This document shows positions 1 to 7,260 of a stretch of DNA of 17,939 bases, in pieces; position 1 is the first letter of the stretch; every line of letters begins with the position of its first letter. Source of the DNA: IDS-8 sp964424805 (GTDB lineage: Bacteria > Pseudomonadota > Gammaproteobacteria > Steroidobacterales > Woeseiaceae); the NCBI GenBank assembly GCA_964424805.1, contig CAYRKH010000061.1, positions 1-17,939 of the forward strand, written 5' to 3'. Made by a program: the position numbers and the translations under genes. The notes under the pieces are model-generated. The model saw only the letters and a list, made by a program, of their open reading frames with translations. It did not search any database and was not told where the DNA came from.

Positions 1-1
1 A

Positions 2-199
2 TTTTATTCCGACGATTTCGGTCAAAAGGGGGTCAGTTTTCAACCGACGTTGACAGCGTATGCTACGCTTGCTGGGTACAGTGCCGAAGAACGGCGTCAC
101 AGCGACAATTTGCGGACGCAGCATGGTTTGACCGTTGCCACGATTCTCTTGGCGCTAGTAGCACTTATTCAGCTCATTGCGACCGTAAGCTCAAAATAA
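2..199 (+). CDS. C-terminal fragment of a single-pass membrane protein
   Basis: An open frame runs in from the left edge and stops at TAA 197-199, giving about 65 residues; the N-terminus lies outside the window. The fragment has a polar, charged stretch (residues around AEERRHSD) followed by a clear hydrophobic helix of about 20 residues (GLTVATILLALVALIQLIAT) and a short tail ending VSSK. This looks like a C-terminal membrane anchor. I do not recognise the family. No start codon is visible, so the true length is unknown. The frame is supported by its sensible composition and the well-formed transmembrane helix; the other two frames give less plausible protein. Confidence 0.55.
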   Translation, partial: FYSDDFGQKGVSFQPTLTAYATLAGYSAEERRHSDNLRTQHGLTVATILLALVALIQLIATVSSK

Positions 200-551
200 A
201 TGCGCCGGTCTCGAGCTAATGAGGGATCCCAAGTGCGCTAATGCATCGGCAGCTCGAGCTTGCTGCCTTCATGGCCCTCCGGCAGCATCCATTCTGATTC
301 CACGGACACCCGAACGATCGCCCGTTCCCTATGTGCCGCTTTGGAGAGCATCAGAGGCTCAAGGCTATGGTACCGGGATACTCGCATGGGCGGCGGCAGA
401 AAAGGCCCGTCGAGAGGAGCGCGCCAGGTGGTAGCGGCAATGGGAAGAGAGAAAGCGTCGTCGTCTTTGAAGCAGAGCGCAAACTCAATAGCTGTCCAAA
501 TGGACCGGATGAACAGATGCGCCAACCTTTAGCTGGTGGCGGGATTCCGCG

Positions 552-600
552 GCGGCCACCCCAAATTCCCCATCTGCGGCTACCGGAAAATCTCCAGCCC
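552..600. repeat. Degenerate tandem repeat, IS21-end-like
   Basis: Two imperfect copies with a 24-nt period start at 552 (GCGGCCACC, then CCAAATTCCCC) and 576 (GCGGCTACC, then GGAAAATCTCC). From memory, several IS21-family elements carry end repeats of the style GTGGCCACCGAAAATTCCCC; the resemblance is partial. No istA or istB coding sequence is recognisable next to it, so if this is an IS21 end it is an orphan or eroded remnant. Confidence 0.3.
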
Positions 601-945
601 GGACCGAGCCGCCGGCTGGCCGGCAAGAGAGCGACCAAGCGGTCTCGACGAGTACACACGAATCCCCGCATCTTGTGACAGCCTTTAGCCCATTCAATCC
701 TGTTCAACTCTAATCTGGAGGGAGACCTCGCATCGTGAGCGCGTGGTCGCGAACCCCGACTTGGGCCGATGCTTCGGTAATCTCCCGGTCCACCTACAAG
801 CCCCCACGCCTGAATACGGCCCGCACGTTTGCGTTGTGGCCGATCGTCCAAAGGAGGGGTAGTAGGGGTTTTTGAGCCAACCGCTCGGATCAACTTCAAC
901 CCGCGCAGATAAGCTTCGGAATAGATTAGCTTTGTTAGCTGAGCC

Positions 946-977
946 GTTACCGGAATCTCATCAGGGGTTACCGGAAT
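946..977. repeat. Direct repeat GTTACCGGAAT, 21-nt period
   Basis: An exact 11-nt word, GTTACCGGAAT, occurs at 946-956 and 967-977. It resembles the second unit of the repeat at 576-600 (GCTACCGGAAAATC), so the two repeat blocks may be the remaining ends of one decayed element. Both lie in the same orientation, whereas true IS ends would be expected to be inverted, which weakens that reading. Confidence 0.4.
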
Positions 978-1277
978 TCCGTTGGGCCGACACGCGTTTG
1001 ACTACTGATCCGGTAGAATCAATAGCATTTAACATAATATACATTACACGCATATTGAGACGGGGTACGGGGACGGGCCGAGGCCGGCCACCGTCACCAG
1101 GATTGGCCAGACAGCCCGCCTGGACGGGACGGCATTCCGTTTCGGCATATGGCCATAGCACGTCCTCCGCGGCCGCTACACTCCTTAACGCCACACGCGC
1201 AGCCAAGCCGGCCCAGCGGGCTCCGCTGCTGGACGCCCGCTCCATTTCCTCAACCGATATCCCCCAGGAGTAATGTC

Positions 1278-1826
1278 ATGAAGATCGATCTTCGTCCGAT
1301 CCTGTTTGCCGCGTCCATGCCTGTCGTGCTGGGCGGTTCCCCGCCAGCCATGGCGCAGAACGATGACGCCCCTCCGCCCACCGGTCTGGTCGAGACGGTG
1401 CTGCAAGCCGCAAGCCGGTACAGCGATCCAGCCGCCGCCATGGACGACGGCTATGTGCAACTGCCGAGCTGCGTCAGCGGTGCGGAAGAAGGCGCGATGG
1501 GGGTACATTTCCTCAACGAGGCGCTGCTGGTCGACGGCAAGCTCGACGCCTCACAACCCGAGGCCATCGTGTACGAGCCCCGGCCCAACGGGCGCTTCCG
1601 GCTGGTCGCGGTGGAGTACCTGGTGTTCGCGGAAGACTGGGACGCCGCCAACTCCGGACCGCCGGTGCTCGAGGGGCAGCACTTCAACTACTACGGCGCG
1701 CCGAATCGCCTCGGCCTGCCTGAGTTCTATGAGCTGCACGTCTGGGCGTTCAGGAACAACCCACACGGCATGTTCGTGGACTGGAACCCGCGCGTCAGCT
1801 GCGAGCAGTTCAACCCCGACGCATAG
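1278..1826 (+). CDS. Exported protein of an uncharacterised family
   Basis: A 182-residue protein starting at ATG 1278, chosen because AGGAG (1266-1270) lies seven bases upstream and because this start exposes a signal peptide (MKIDLRPILFAASMPVVL, ending near PAMAQ). The open frame extends further upstream, but that part is proline/arginine-rich and not protein-like. The mature part contains AMDDGYVQLPSCVS, GAMGVHFLNEALL, PEAIVYEPRPNGRFRLVAVEY, PNRLGLPEFYELHVWAF and DWNPRVSCEQ. I recall this pattern from conserved hypothetical exported proteins in proteobacteria with no assigned function. Two cysteines, one in each half (LPSC and VSC), could form a disulfide in the periplasm. It is convergent with the metalloprotease gene, 105 nt away. 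The role is unknown. Confidence 0.85.
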   Translation: MKIDLRPILFAASMPVVLGGSPPAMAQNDDAPPPTGLVETVLQAASRYSDPAAAMDDGYVQLPSCVSGAEEGAMGVHFLNEALLVDGKLDASQPEAIVYEPRPNGRFRLVAVEYLVFAEDWDAANSGPPVLEGQHFNYYGAPNRLGLPEFYELHVWAFRNNPHGMFVDWNPRVSCEQFNPDA

Positions 1827-1931
1827 TACACGCGGGGCAGACTCGCGACCGGCGAGCTCGCCCGAGTGCGCGTACGCCACGACGGCGAGCTGGCGTGCGA
1901 GAGCGTTGTACCGGAGACCGATTCCTGCGAA

Positions 1932-3209
1932 CTAGAGCGGCCTCAGCTCGAGCGAGGCCCTGCGGAACTCGAAATCCAGCGTTTCCGCTGAAACGTCCGC
2001 GCTCGGGATCGCCGTGGCTACGATGACGAGCTCACCGTCGGCCGGGACGGTCACTCCGCCGGCGATCTCGTTGCCCGTCACCGTGGTCAGGAGCCACGTG
2101 GCATCGGGTCCCGGCGCGGACAGATCCAGCGCGAGCTGCCGATCAAAGGAACCGCGGTTTACCAGGCGCAGGTACTGCGCTCCGTAAAGCATGGCCTCGA
2201 GGTCGATCGTCCGGGAGACCGCAGCATCGAGCTCCTGGTGATCCACGGCCTGAGGCCATTCTGCCGCCTGGTCGAAGTGCTGGCCGTCGTCGAACTCGGC
2301 GACGAACCAGCGCCATTGCATGAATTCCAGCACGGCGTCGTCCAGCGTAATGCCGAGGTCCGTCATCAGCACCAGCCGCATGGCATCGATGTAGTCCGGA
2401 TGGCCGATCGCCGGTTCGCTGCGGGACTCCCGCCAGATCCGCGCGACGAAAGACGCGTCGCCATCGTAGTAGCGCTGCTCCAGGAAGTGCAGGAACATCG
2501 CCGCGCCGTACATGTACCAGGTTTGGTAGCCGTCGTCGTAGAACAACGACCACTCGGGCCGGGCCTGGAAATCCTCAATCGTGAAGAACCAGTCGTCCTG
2601 ATCGGGAAACACCAGGGCCTCGGCGTAGGTCGCCGTCATCTCGAAAATGGCAGCGCTTTCCCACCAGTCGTCGCTTGCCTGGAGCGCGTGGTTGAACTCG
2701 TGGGCCAGCGTCGTGTCGACGAACTGGCGATCGACAGGCACGAAAGGGTTGATGGCGATGTAGCTCGTCACATCGTCATGCGCCGTTGCCGGGTAATCGG
2801 CAATGGATTCGACAAAAGCACCGTCAAGGCCGCGCCAAAGAAAGACGTCGTAGTGATTATCCGGTCCGCACTGGCCGCCATCGGGCAGCGGCGCCGCGAA
2901 ACCCACGGCGTCGACCTGGATTTCCCAGGAGGATTCCAGGATCGCAAGGACTTCCCGGGCTTTCTCCGCGTCTGAATGGCGCGAGTAATGCACGACCAGC
3001 GGACGCGTTCCAGACCGTGCGGCCAGCGGCCAGTACCGGCTGTCGGTGCAGGCGGACGCCGATCCCGGGATCTCGCCGCAGAACTCGCTGCCTGGGTCGC
3101 AGGCGGCGCCCTCCTCGCCCTCCCCGCCCGACCCGCAGGCCGCCAGCGCGAGCGCGGCCAGGGCCACGCCCCACATCGTCGGATTCATCTCAACCAGCTT
3201 GTGGCGCAT
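1932..3209 (-). CDS. Lipoprotein with zinc metalloprotease motif
   Basis: A 425-residue protein. The N-terminus has a lipoprotein signal (LALAAC, lipidated Cys25), so it should sit in the outer membrane or periplasm. HEFNH at residues 170-174 is an HExxH zinc site, preceded by DTTLA and followed by WWESAAIFEMTATYAE; Glu190 in FEMTATYAE is the likely third zinc ligand. This layout (HExxHalQ, then tryptophans, then ExTATxxE) resembles the MXAN_6640-type putative metalloproteases. The last ~90 residues look like a beta-rich domain. Cys37, Cys44, Cys54 and Cys114 may form disulfides. The start could be ATG 3209 or ATG 3188; I favour the longer form because it supplies the Arg/Lys residues before the hydrophobic core, although neither has a strong ribosome binding site. 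The substrate is unknown. Confidence 0.85.
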   Translation of the reverse strand: MRHKLVEMNPTMWGVALAALALAACGSGGEGEEGAACDPGSEFCGEIPGSASACTDSRYWPLAARSGTRPLVVHYSRHSDAEKAREVLAILESSWEIQVDAVGFAAPLPDGGQCGPDNHYDVFLWRGLDGAFVESIADYPATAHDDVTSYIAINPFVPVDRQFVDTTLAHEFNHALQASDDWWESAAIFEMTATYAEALVFPDQDDWFFTIEDFQARPEWSLFYDDGYQTWYMYGAAMFLHFLEQRYYDGDASFVARIWRESRSEPAIGHPDYIDAMRLVLMTDLGITLDDAVLEFMQWRWFVAEFDDGQHFDQAAEWPQAVDHQELDAAVSRTIDLEAMLYGAQYLRLVNRGSFDRQLALDLSAPGPDATWLLTTVTGNEIAGGVTVPADGELVIVATAIPSADVSAETLDFEFRRASLELRPL

Positions 3210-3397
3210 GGCAGCGAACGACCCAGGGTCAACGATGATTATGCTTCGGGCGATTTGGGCAGGCCAGATCGTTGGCTCTTAATTGCCCATTACGTTGAAT
3301 CCCGCGGCCACAGCGTTCAGTGTCCGTTCAGGCCCGGGAACGCATAAAGGCAAGTACTCGGCGCGAGTAACGCGCTGGAAGCATCAAGGAGAAGCCC

Positions 3398-3754
3398 ATG
3401 TACAACAGGTTATTCGTTGCAACACTCGCTGCCGTGCTCCTGACCGGGGGTGGCTCTGCGCTCATGGCCCAGGAAGGGAAGCCCGGGATGCACAGGGGCA
3501 TGCACATGATGCAGAAATGGGATGCCGACGGAAATGGTGAGCTATCGAGGGATGAGTTCATACAGGCTCATGAACGGATGTTCGACGCGATGGACAAGAA
3601 CGGCGATGGCACGCTGGACCGGGAGGAGCTCGAAGCAATGAAGTCGAAAATGCGGCATCACAAGCGGAGCGGCAGCGACCGTCGCGAACGCATGAAGAAC
3701 ATGGAGCACCGCAAGATGGAATATCGTGAGGCGCGAGAGCCTGCCGGCACCTGA
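3398..3754 (+). CDS. Exported EF-hand calcium-binding protein
   Basis: A 118-residue protein starting at ATG 3398 with a good ribosome binding site, AAGGAG (3386-3391). A signal peptide of about 24 residues ends at ALMA before QEG, so it is exported. Two canonical EF-hand loops follow: residues 42-53 (DADGNGELSRDE) and 66-77 (DKNGDGTLDREE), each with acidic or Asn residues at loop positions 1, 3 and 5 and a Glu at position 12. The N-terminal mature part is rich in Met and His (MHRGMHMM) and the C-terminal tail is strongly basic, rich in Arg, Lys, Met and His. Such small periplasmic EF-hand proteins are common in proteobacteria; the role is probably calcium binding or sensing, with no defined partner. 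The Met/His segments could also bind copper, but that is speculative. Confidence 0.88.
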   Translation: MYNRLFVATLAAVLLTGGGSALMAQEGKPGMHRGMHMMQKWDADGNGELSRDEFIQAHERMFDAMDKNGDGTLDREELEAMKSKMRHHKRSGSDRRERMKNMEHRKMEYREAREPAGT

Positions 3755-3790
3755 GAACCTGCCGGCAGCGCCCTACGGCGAACCGACGGA

Positions 3791-3828
3791 GCAATAGCCG
3801 CGGCTCGGCGATCGGCGCGGCTTATTGC
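3791..3828. terminator. Hairpin between convergent genes
   Basis: The arm GCAATAGCCGCG (3791-3802) pairs with CGCGGCTTATTGC (3816-3828) over 12 base pairs with one bulged base; the loop is about 13 nt. It lies between the end of the EF-hand gene (3754) and the convergent amidohydrolase, whose TAA stop (3824-3822) sits inside the right arm. There is no clear T-run on either side, so it may be a weak bidirectional terminator or an RNA 3'-end stabiliser. Confidence 0.5.
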
Positions 3829-5519
3829 AGGCGGCCTTCCCAGCCGGGCCCGTGGACAAACCGGCCCGGCGTGGCGCCCGTGTGCTCCCCGTTTTCCAGC
3901 ACCTGTTTGCCATTGACGAACACGTGCACCACGCCGGTCGCCAGCGCGTGCGGTTCCTGGTAGGTGGACCGCGCCTCGATCGCGTCGGGATCGAACACGA
4001 CGATATCGGCGTAGTAGCCCTCCTCCAGGCGGCCGCGCCGCTCGAGGCGCAGGTTCTCCGCCGGCAGGGACGTGAGCCGGCGGATCGCTTCGGGCAGCGA
4101 CGTGACGTTTTTGTCGCGCACGTAATGCCCGAGGAAGCGGGCGAACGCGCCGTAGGCACGGGGATGCGGGCTCGAGGCCAGGAACACTCCCTCGGGCGCC
4201 GGCGCACCCGCATCCGAGCCGATGCTCACCCAGTCCTGCGCCAGCCCGCGTTCCACGTTGTCCTCGGACATCAGGAAGTACACCGTGCCGACACGGCTCC
4301 CGTCCTCGATAACGAGATCGATCGCGGTTTCCTCCGGCGACTTGCCCCGCATCTCCGCAACCTCCGCGAGCGTCTTCCCGGTCAGGTGCTTGAGCTCGTC
4401 GTTCCTGAAAGACGCCAGGATGACGTTATGGGAGCCGCGCGCCATCAGGTAGAGGTTCTCCCAGTCGTCCGCCGGCGTCTGCATCTCCGCGATGACGCGC
4501 CGCCGGATCTCCGGGTCCTGCAGCCGCTCTCGCCATTTCTCGAATCCCCCTTCCTGCACCCACGGCGGCATCGCGGCATCCAGCCCCGTGGCGCCGGCGG
4601 TGTAGGGATACATGTCCGCGGTGATCGCGAGCCCCGCCGCGCGTGCCGCTTCGATCTTCGCCAGGGCATCGTCGAACGTTGCCCAGTTGTCATGGCCGGC
4701 GGCCTTGAGGTGATAGATCTCGGCCCTGATTCCGGCTTCCCGCGCAATCGTGATCAGCTCGTCAATGGCCTCGAGCAGCTTGTTGCCCTCGCTGCGGATG
4801 TGCGAGATGTACATGCCGCCGTACTGCGCCGCCACCCTGGACAACGCGACCAGCTCATCGGTTTCCGCATAGAAGCCGGGTGCGTAGATCAGCGAGGAGC
4901 CGACGCCGAGCGCGCCTTCCCGCATCGCCTCGTGCACGAGATCCTGCATGCGGGCGAGTTCGTCGGCGGTCGGCGCGCGGTCGTCGAAACCGATGACGTT
5001 CTCGCGAACGGTGGCGGCGCCGACAAAAGAGGCCACGTTCACCGAAACGCCGCGATCCTCGAGGTATTGCAGGTATTCGCCCAGCGTTTCCCAGGCGATC
5101 TCGTAGCGGATATCGCCCTGTTGTTCACGCATCAGGGTCTTCAGCGAGTCGTTCCACGGTCCCCAGGACTCGCCCTCCCCCATCACCTCCAGCGTCACGC
5201 CCTGGCGGACGTCGCTCAGCGCGCGGCCGTCCTCGATCAGGGACTCTACCGCCCAGCTCAGCATGTTGATGAAGCCCGGGGACACGGCCATCCCGTCGGC
5301 GTCGACCACGCGCGCGGCCTCGGCGCCATCGAGATCGCCGATGGCGGCGATGGTGTCATCCTCGATGGCGATGTCGGCGATGTAAGGCTCGCCGCCCGAG
5401 CCGTCGAGCACGGCGCCGCCGCGGATCAGGAGGTCGTACGCGGGCGCTGCCCAGGCGGCGGATGCCGCAAGCAGCAGCGTGCAACAGGCCGTCAGGTTGA
5501 ATCTTGCGGGCACCTTCAT
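3822..5519 (-). CDS. Exported D-aminoacylase-like amidohydrolase
   Basis: A 565-residue protein with a signal peptide (cleavage near AAWA, residue 25), so it acts in the periplasm. It follows the N-acyl-D-amino-acid deacylase / Amidohydro_3 plan: an N-terminal beta segment (LLIRGGAVLDGSGG), a TIM-barrel core, and the typical C-terminal RGRLEEGYYADIVVFDP return to the small beta domain. Likely metal or catalytic residues retained are His240 (YISHIRSEG), His270 (EIYHLKAAG) and Asp436 (SIGSDAGA). The usual HxH after PGFID is replaced by PGFINMLSWAVE (residues 81-92), and the family's NCG cysteine position reads GEGES (114-118). The family hydrolyses N-acyl-D-amino acids or related amides or dipeptides; the substrate here is open. 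The start has a G-rich stretch (AAAAAGGGGG) directly against ATG, unusually close. It lies 42 nt downstream of the DUF411 gene, probably in one operon. Confidence 0.88.
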   Translation of the reverse strand: MKVPARFNLTACCTLLLAASAAWAAPAYDLLIRGGAVLDGSGGEPYIADIAIEDDTIAAIGDLDGAEAARVVDADGMAVSPGFINMLSWAVESLIEDGRALSDVRQGVTLEVMGEGESWGPWNDSLKTLMREQQGDIRYEIAWETLGEYLQYLEDRGVSVNVASFVGAATVRENVIGFDDRAPTADELARMQDLVHEAMREGALGVGSSLIYAPGFYAETDELVALSRVAAQYGGMYISHIRSEGNKLLEAIDELITIAREAGIRAEIYHLKAAGHDNWATFDDALAKIEAARAAGLAITADMYPYTAGATGLDAAMPPWVQEGGFEKWRERLQDPEIRRRVIAEMQTPADDWENLYLMARGSHNVILASFRNDELKHLTGKTLAEVAEMRGKSPEETAIDLVIEDGSRVGTVYFLMSEDNVERGLAQDWVSIGSDAGAPAPEGVFLASSPHPRAYGAFARFLGHYVRDKNVTSLPEAIRRLTSLPAENLRLERRGRLEEGYYADIVVFDPDAIEARSTYQEPHALATGVVHVFVNGKQVLENGEHTGATPGRFVHGPGWEGRLQ

Positions 5520-5561
5520 CCCCCTTTTTATTGTTGATTGGGCCGCCGCAGGCGCCGGCGG

Positions 5562-6041
5562 TTATTCCGCCTCCCCGTGCCGGGCGTAAACCTCGGTCTT
5601 GCCTTCGGCGTCGAACAGGAGCACGTCGTAGGGCACCGCCGGTGCCGACTCCATGCCGGGCGATCCGCCGGGCATGCCGGGCACCGCCAGCCCGTGCGCG
5701 TCGGAGCCGGATTCGAACAGGCGCCGGATGTCTTCAGCCGGAACGTGACCTTCGATGACGTAGGTGCCGTTGACGACGGCCGTATGGCAGGATGCCAGCG
5801 CCTTGGGCACGCCGAGACGCTTCTTGACGGCGTTCATGTCGGAGCTGTCGACGGTTTCGACGGTGTAGCCGTGCGCTTCGAGGTGCTCGATCCATTTGAC
5901 GCAGCAGCCGCAGTAGGGTGACTTGTACACCAAGGCTTCCGGGTGCTCGCCGAGACCGTCGGCGGTGCCGGCCGTCGCGAACAGCACGAGCGCAAAAGCC
6001 GTCAGCCAGTGCCCGGCATAAAACCCTGTTTTGGACGGCAT
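5562..6041 (-). CDS. DUF411 copper-binding thioredoxin-like protein
   Basis: A 159-residue protein starting at ATG 6041, chosen because AGGAG lies seven bases upstream and because this start gives a signal peptide (hydrophobic core HWLTAFALVLFATAGTA). The frame is open further upstream, but that part is not protein-like. DUF411 features are clear: YKSPYCGCCVKW with Cys44, Cys46 and Cys47; a thioredoxin-like LGVPKALASCHTAVV with Cys85 and His86; then VIEGHVPAEDIRRL and a GLAVPGMPGGSPGME signature. DUF411 proteins such as CopG of Vibrio and Pseudomonas bind copper through the CxCC and CH residues and belong to copper-resistance systems. No copper ATPase, CopA/B oxidase or regulator is present here; the neighbour on the same strand is the amidohydrolase. 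The C-terminus adds PYDVLLFDAEGKTEVYARH. Confidence 0.9.
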   Translation of the reverse strand: MPSKTGFYAGHWLTAFALVLFATAGTADGLGEHPEALVYKSPYCGCCVKWIEHLEAHGYTVETVDSSDMNAVKKRLGVPKALASCHTAVVNGTYVIEGHVPAEDIRRLFESGSDAHGLAVPGMPGGSPGMESAPAVPYDVLLFDAEGKTEVYARHGEAE

Positions 6042-6207
6042 CGCTTCACTCCTCGTCGAGCAGGCCATCGCAGGCAATGAACGGCAGGATGGCACAAACG
6101 CCGCGGCTCCGCCACGGTTCTCCAGGGCCGTTTTCGCGCCCGCCGCTTGAATTTCGCCGGCGCGCCACCACATCGCCAGCGGATCAACTTTCACCCGGAG
6201 CGCCTTG

Positions 6208-7089
6208 ATGTTCAAACGAATTGTCCTGTTTATCGCCACCAACCTCGCCGTCGTGCTGGTGCTGAGCGTCGTACTGCGGCTACTCGGGGTGGACCGGATA
6301 CTGGACGAGTCCGGAACCGGCATCAATTACGAGGCGCTGCTCATCCTGTCGCTGGTCATCGGCTTCGGGGGCGCCTTCATTTCGCTCGCGATGTCGAAGT
6401 GGATCGCCAAGCGCACCACCGGGGCGCGGGTCATCACGCAGCCGGCGAACCCCACGGAGTCGTGGCTGGTCGGCACGGTGCAGCGGCTGGCGCAGCAGGC
6501 CGGCATCGGCATGCCGGAAGTCGCGATCTACGACGCTCCCGACATGAACGCTTTCGCCACCGGCGCCCGCCGCAACAGTTCACTCGTGGCGGTCAGCAGC
6601 GGGCTGCTGCAGGGCATGCGCAAGGACGAGGTCGAGGCCGTGCTGGCGCATGAGATCTCGCACGTCGCCAACGGCGACATGGTGACGCTGACGCTGGTCC
6701 AGGGGGTCGTGAACACCTTTGTCATCTTCCTGTCTCGCATCGTCGGCCACATCATCGACCGGGTAGTGCTGAAAAACGAGCGCGGCTACGGGATCGGCTA
6801 TTTCGTTTCGGTCATCGTGGCGCAGCTCGTGCTCGGCATCCTGGCGAGCATTATCGTGATGTGGGTATCCAGGCAGCGTGAGTTCCGCGCCGACGCGGGC
6901 TCGGCCCGCTTGAACGGCAAGCAGCCGATGATCCAGGCGCTCGCGCGGCTCGACCGCGGCGGCCCGGCGCAGCTGCCGGAGAGCATGGAGGCCTTCGGCA
7001 TTTCCGGCCGGCAAGGGCAAGGGCTGAAGCGGCTGTTCATGAGCCACCCGCCGATTCCGGAGCGGATTGCTGCCCTGGAGCGGCTGTAG
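6208..7089 (+). CDS. htpX: Membrane protease HtpX (M48 family)
   Basis: A 293-residue protein, the same length as E. coli HtpX. ATG 6208 is preferred over TTG 6205 because GGAG (6197-6200) lies seven bases upstream. Two N-terminal transmembrane helices (residues 4-24 and 43-62) are followed by the cytoplasmic M48 domain: zinc site HEISH at 148-152 (catalytic Glu149), continued by VANGDMVT; two further hydrophobic segments (about 162-182 and 195-220); and the third zinc ligand Glu225 in SRQREFRADA. The C-terminus has SHPPIPERIAALE. HtpX is an inner-membrane, zinc-dependent endoprotease that degrades misfolded or damaged membrane proteins, partly redundant with FtsH, and in E. coli is induced by the Cpx response. 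It is divergent from the DUF411 gene with 166 nt between them; no regulator site is obvious. Confidence 0.97.
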   Translation: MFKRIVLFIATNLAVVLVLSVVLRLLGVDRILDESGTGINYEALLILSLVIGFGGAFISLAMSKWIAKRTTGARVITQPANPTESWLVGTVQRLAQQAGIGMPEVAIYDAPDMNAFATGARRNSSLVAVSSGLLQGMRKDEVEAVLAHEISHVANGDMVTLTLVQGVVNTFVIFLSRIVGHIIDRVVLKNERGYGIGYFVSVIVAQLVLGILASIIVMWVSRQREFRADAGSARLNGKQPMIQALARLDRGGPAQLPESMEAFGISGRQGQGLKRLFMSHPPIPERIAALERL

Positions 7090-7165
7090 GGGACGGGTGG
7101 ACCGCGGGTGTCGCGGGGGCGGGCGGTTGCACGCACGCTTGTGCGTGTTGCGCGATTGGTGAAAA

Positions 7166-7195
7166 CGTGGCATCGCGCGCGGTGCGCGCTCCTAC
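7166..7195 (-). repeat. GTAG-type REP palindrome, copy 1
   Basis: A 30-nt unit read on the minus strand as GTAGGAG, then a GCGCGC-rich palindromic core, then GATGCCACG. The arrangement GTAG plus imperfect hairpin is the hallmark of REP elements mobilised by RAYT transposases in Pseudomonas, Stenotrophomonas and relatives. This copy is complete, in the same orientation as the next two, 35 nt from the second. No RAYT gene is in the window. Confidence 0.8.
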
Positions 7196-7200
7196 AGAAA

Positions 7201-7224
7201 CGTGGGATCGCGCGCGGTGCGCGC
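7201..7224 (-). repeat. GTAG-type REP, copy 2 (lacks GTAG end)
   Basis: It matches copy 1 across the CGTGG end and the palindromic core but runs into AAAAA where the CTCCTAC end should be, so the GTAG tetranucleotide is missing. One further base differs (GTGGGATCG instead of GTGGCATCG). It is probably an eroded or partly duplicated unit. Confidence 0.7.
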
Positions 7225-7229
7225 AAAAA

Positions 7230-7259
7230 CGTGGCATCGCGCGCGGTGCGCGCTCCTAC
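7230..7259 (-). repeat. GTAG-type REP palindrome, copy 3
   Basis: Identical over 30 nt to copy 1, indicating recent duplication or homogenisation. Its GTAG end supplies the in-frame TAG (7258-7256) of the minus-strand open frame 7256-7483 and lies two bases beyond the stop of the frame 7261-7458. Confidence 0.8.
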
Positions 7260-7260
7260 G

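Larger units (their letters stand above)
200..1277. other. Gene-poor stretch, possible mobile-element scar
   Basis: About 1.1 kb without a gene I can support. Several overlapping open frames of 60-180 codons occur on both strands, but none has a convincing ribosome binding site, recognisable motif or consistent codon use. The best-looking is a minus-strand frame at 238-525 (95 codons), which remains doubtful. Two places carry short tandem repeats built on GCGGCYACC or GTTACCGGAAT (552-600 and 946-977), vaguely like IS21-family end repeats. An AT-rich patch near 1020-1055 could hold a promoter for the downstream gene, but no clean -35/-10 pair is visible. The stretch has lower and more uneven GC than the rest of the window. 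Confidence 0.5.

Noticed and set aside
238..525. Minus-strand frame of 95 codons in the gene-poor region
   Set aside because: It reads tolerably near its C-terminus (VRVSVESEWMLPEGHEG), but there is no ribosome binding site, no known motif, and overlapping frames on both strands are equally long.
1827..1931. Protein-like reading continuing in frame after the TAG stop of the exported protein
   Set aside because: The extension runs into the antisense of the metalloprotease gene, and the family as I recall it ends near the VSC motif, so readthrough or a lost C-terminal domain is not supported.
3825..5537. Long plus-strand frame of 570 codons
   Set aside because: It is the antisense shadow of the amidohydrolase; the composition is rich in Arg, His and Gly and has no domain motifs.
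7166..7259. CRISPR array
   Set aside because: Three similar units of about 30 nt are present, but the gaps are only 5 nt, one unit is truncated, and the same unit occurs as an inverted pair elsewhere; this is a REP family.
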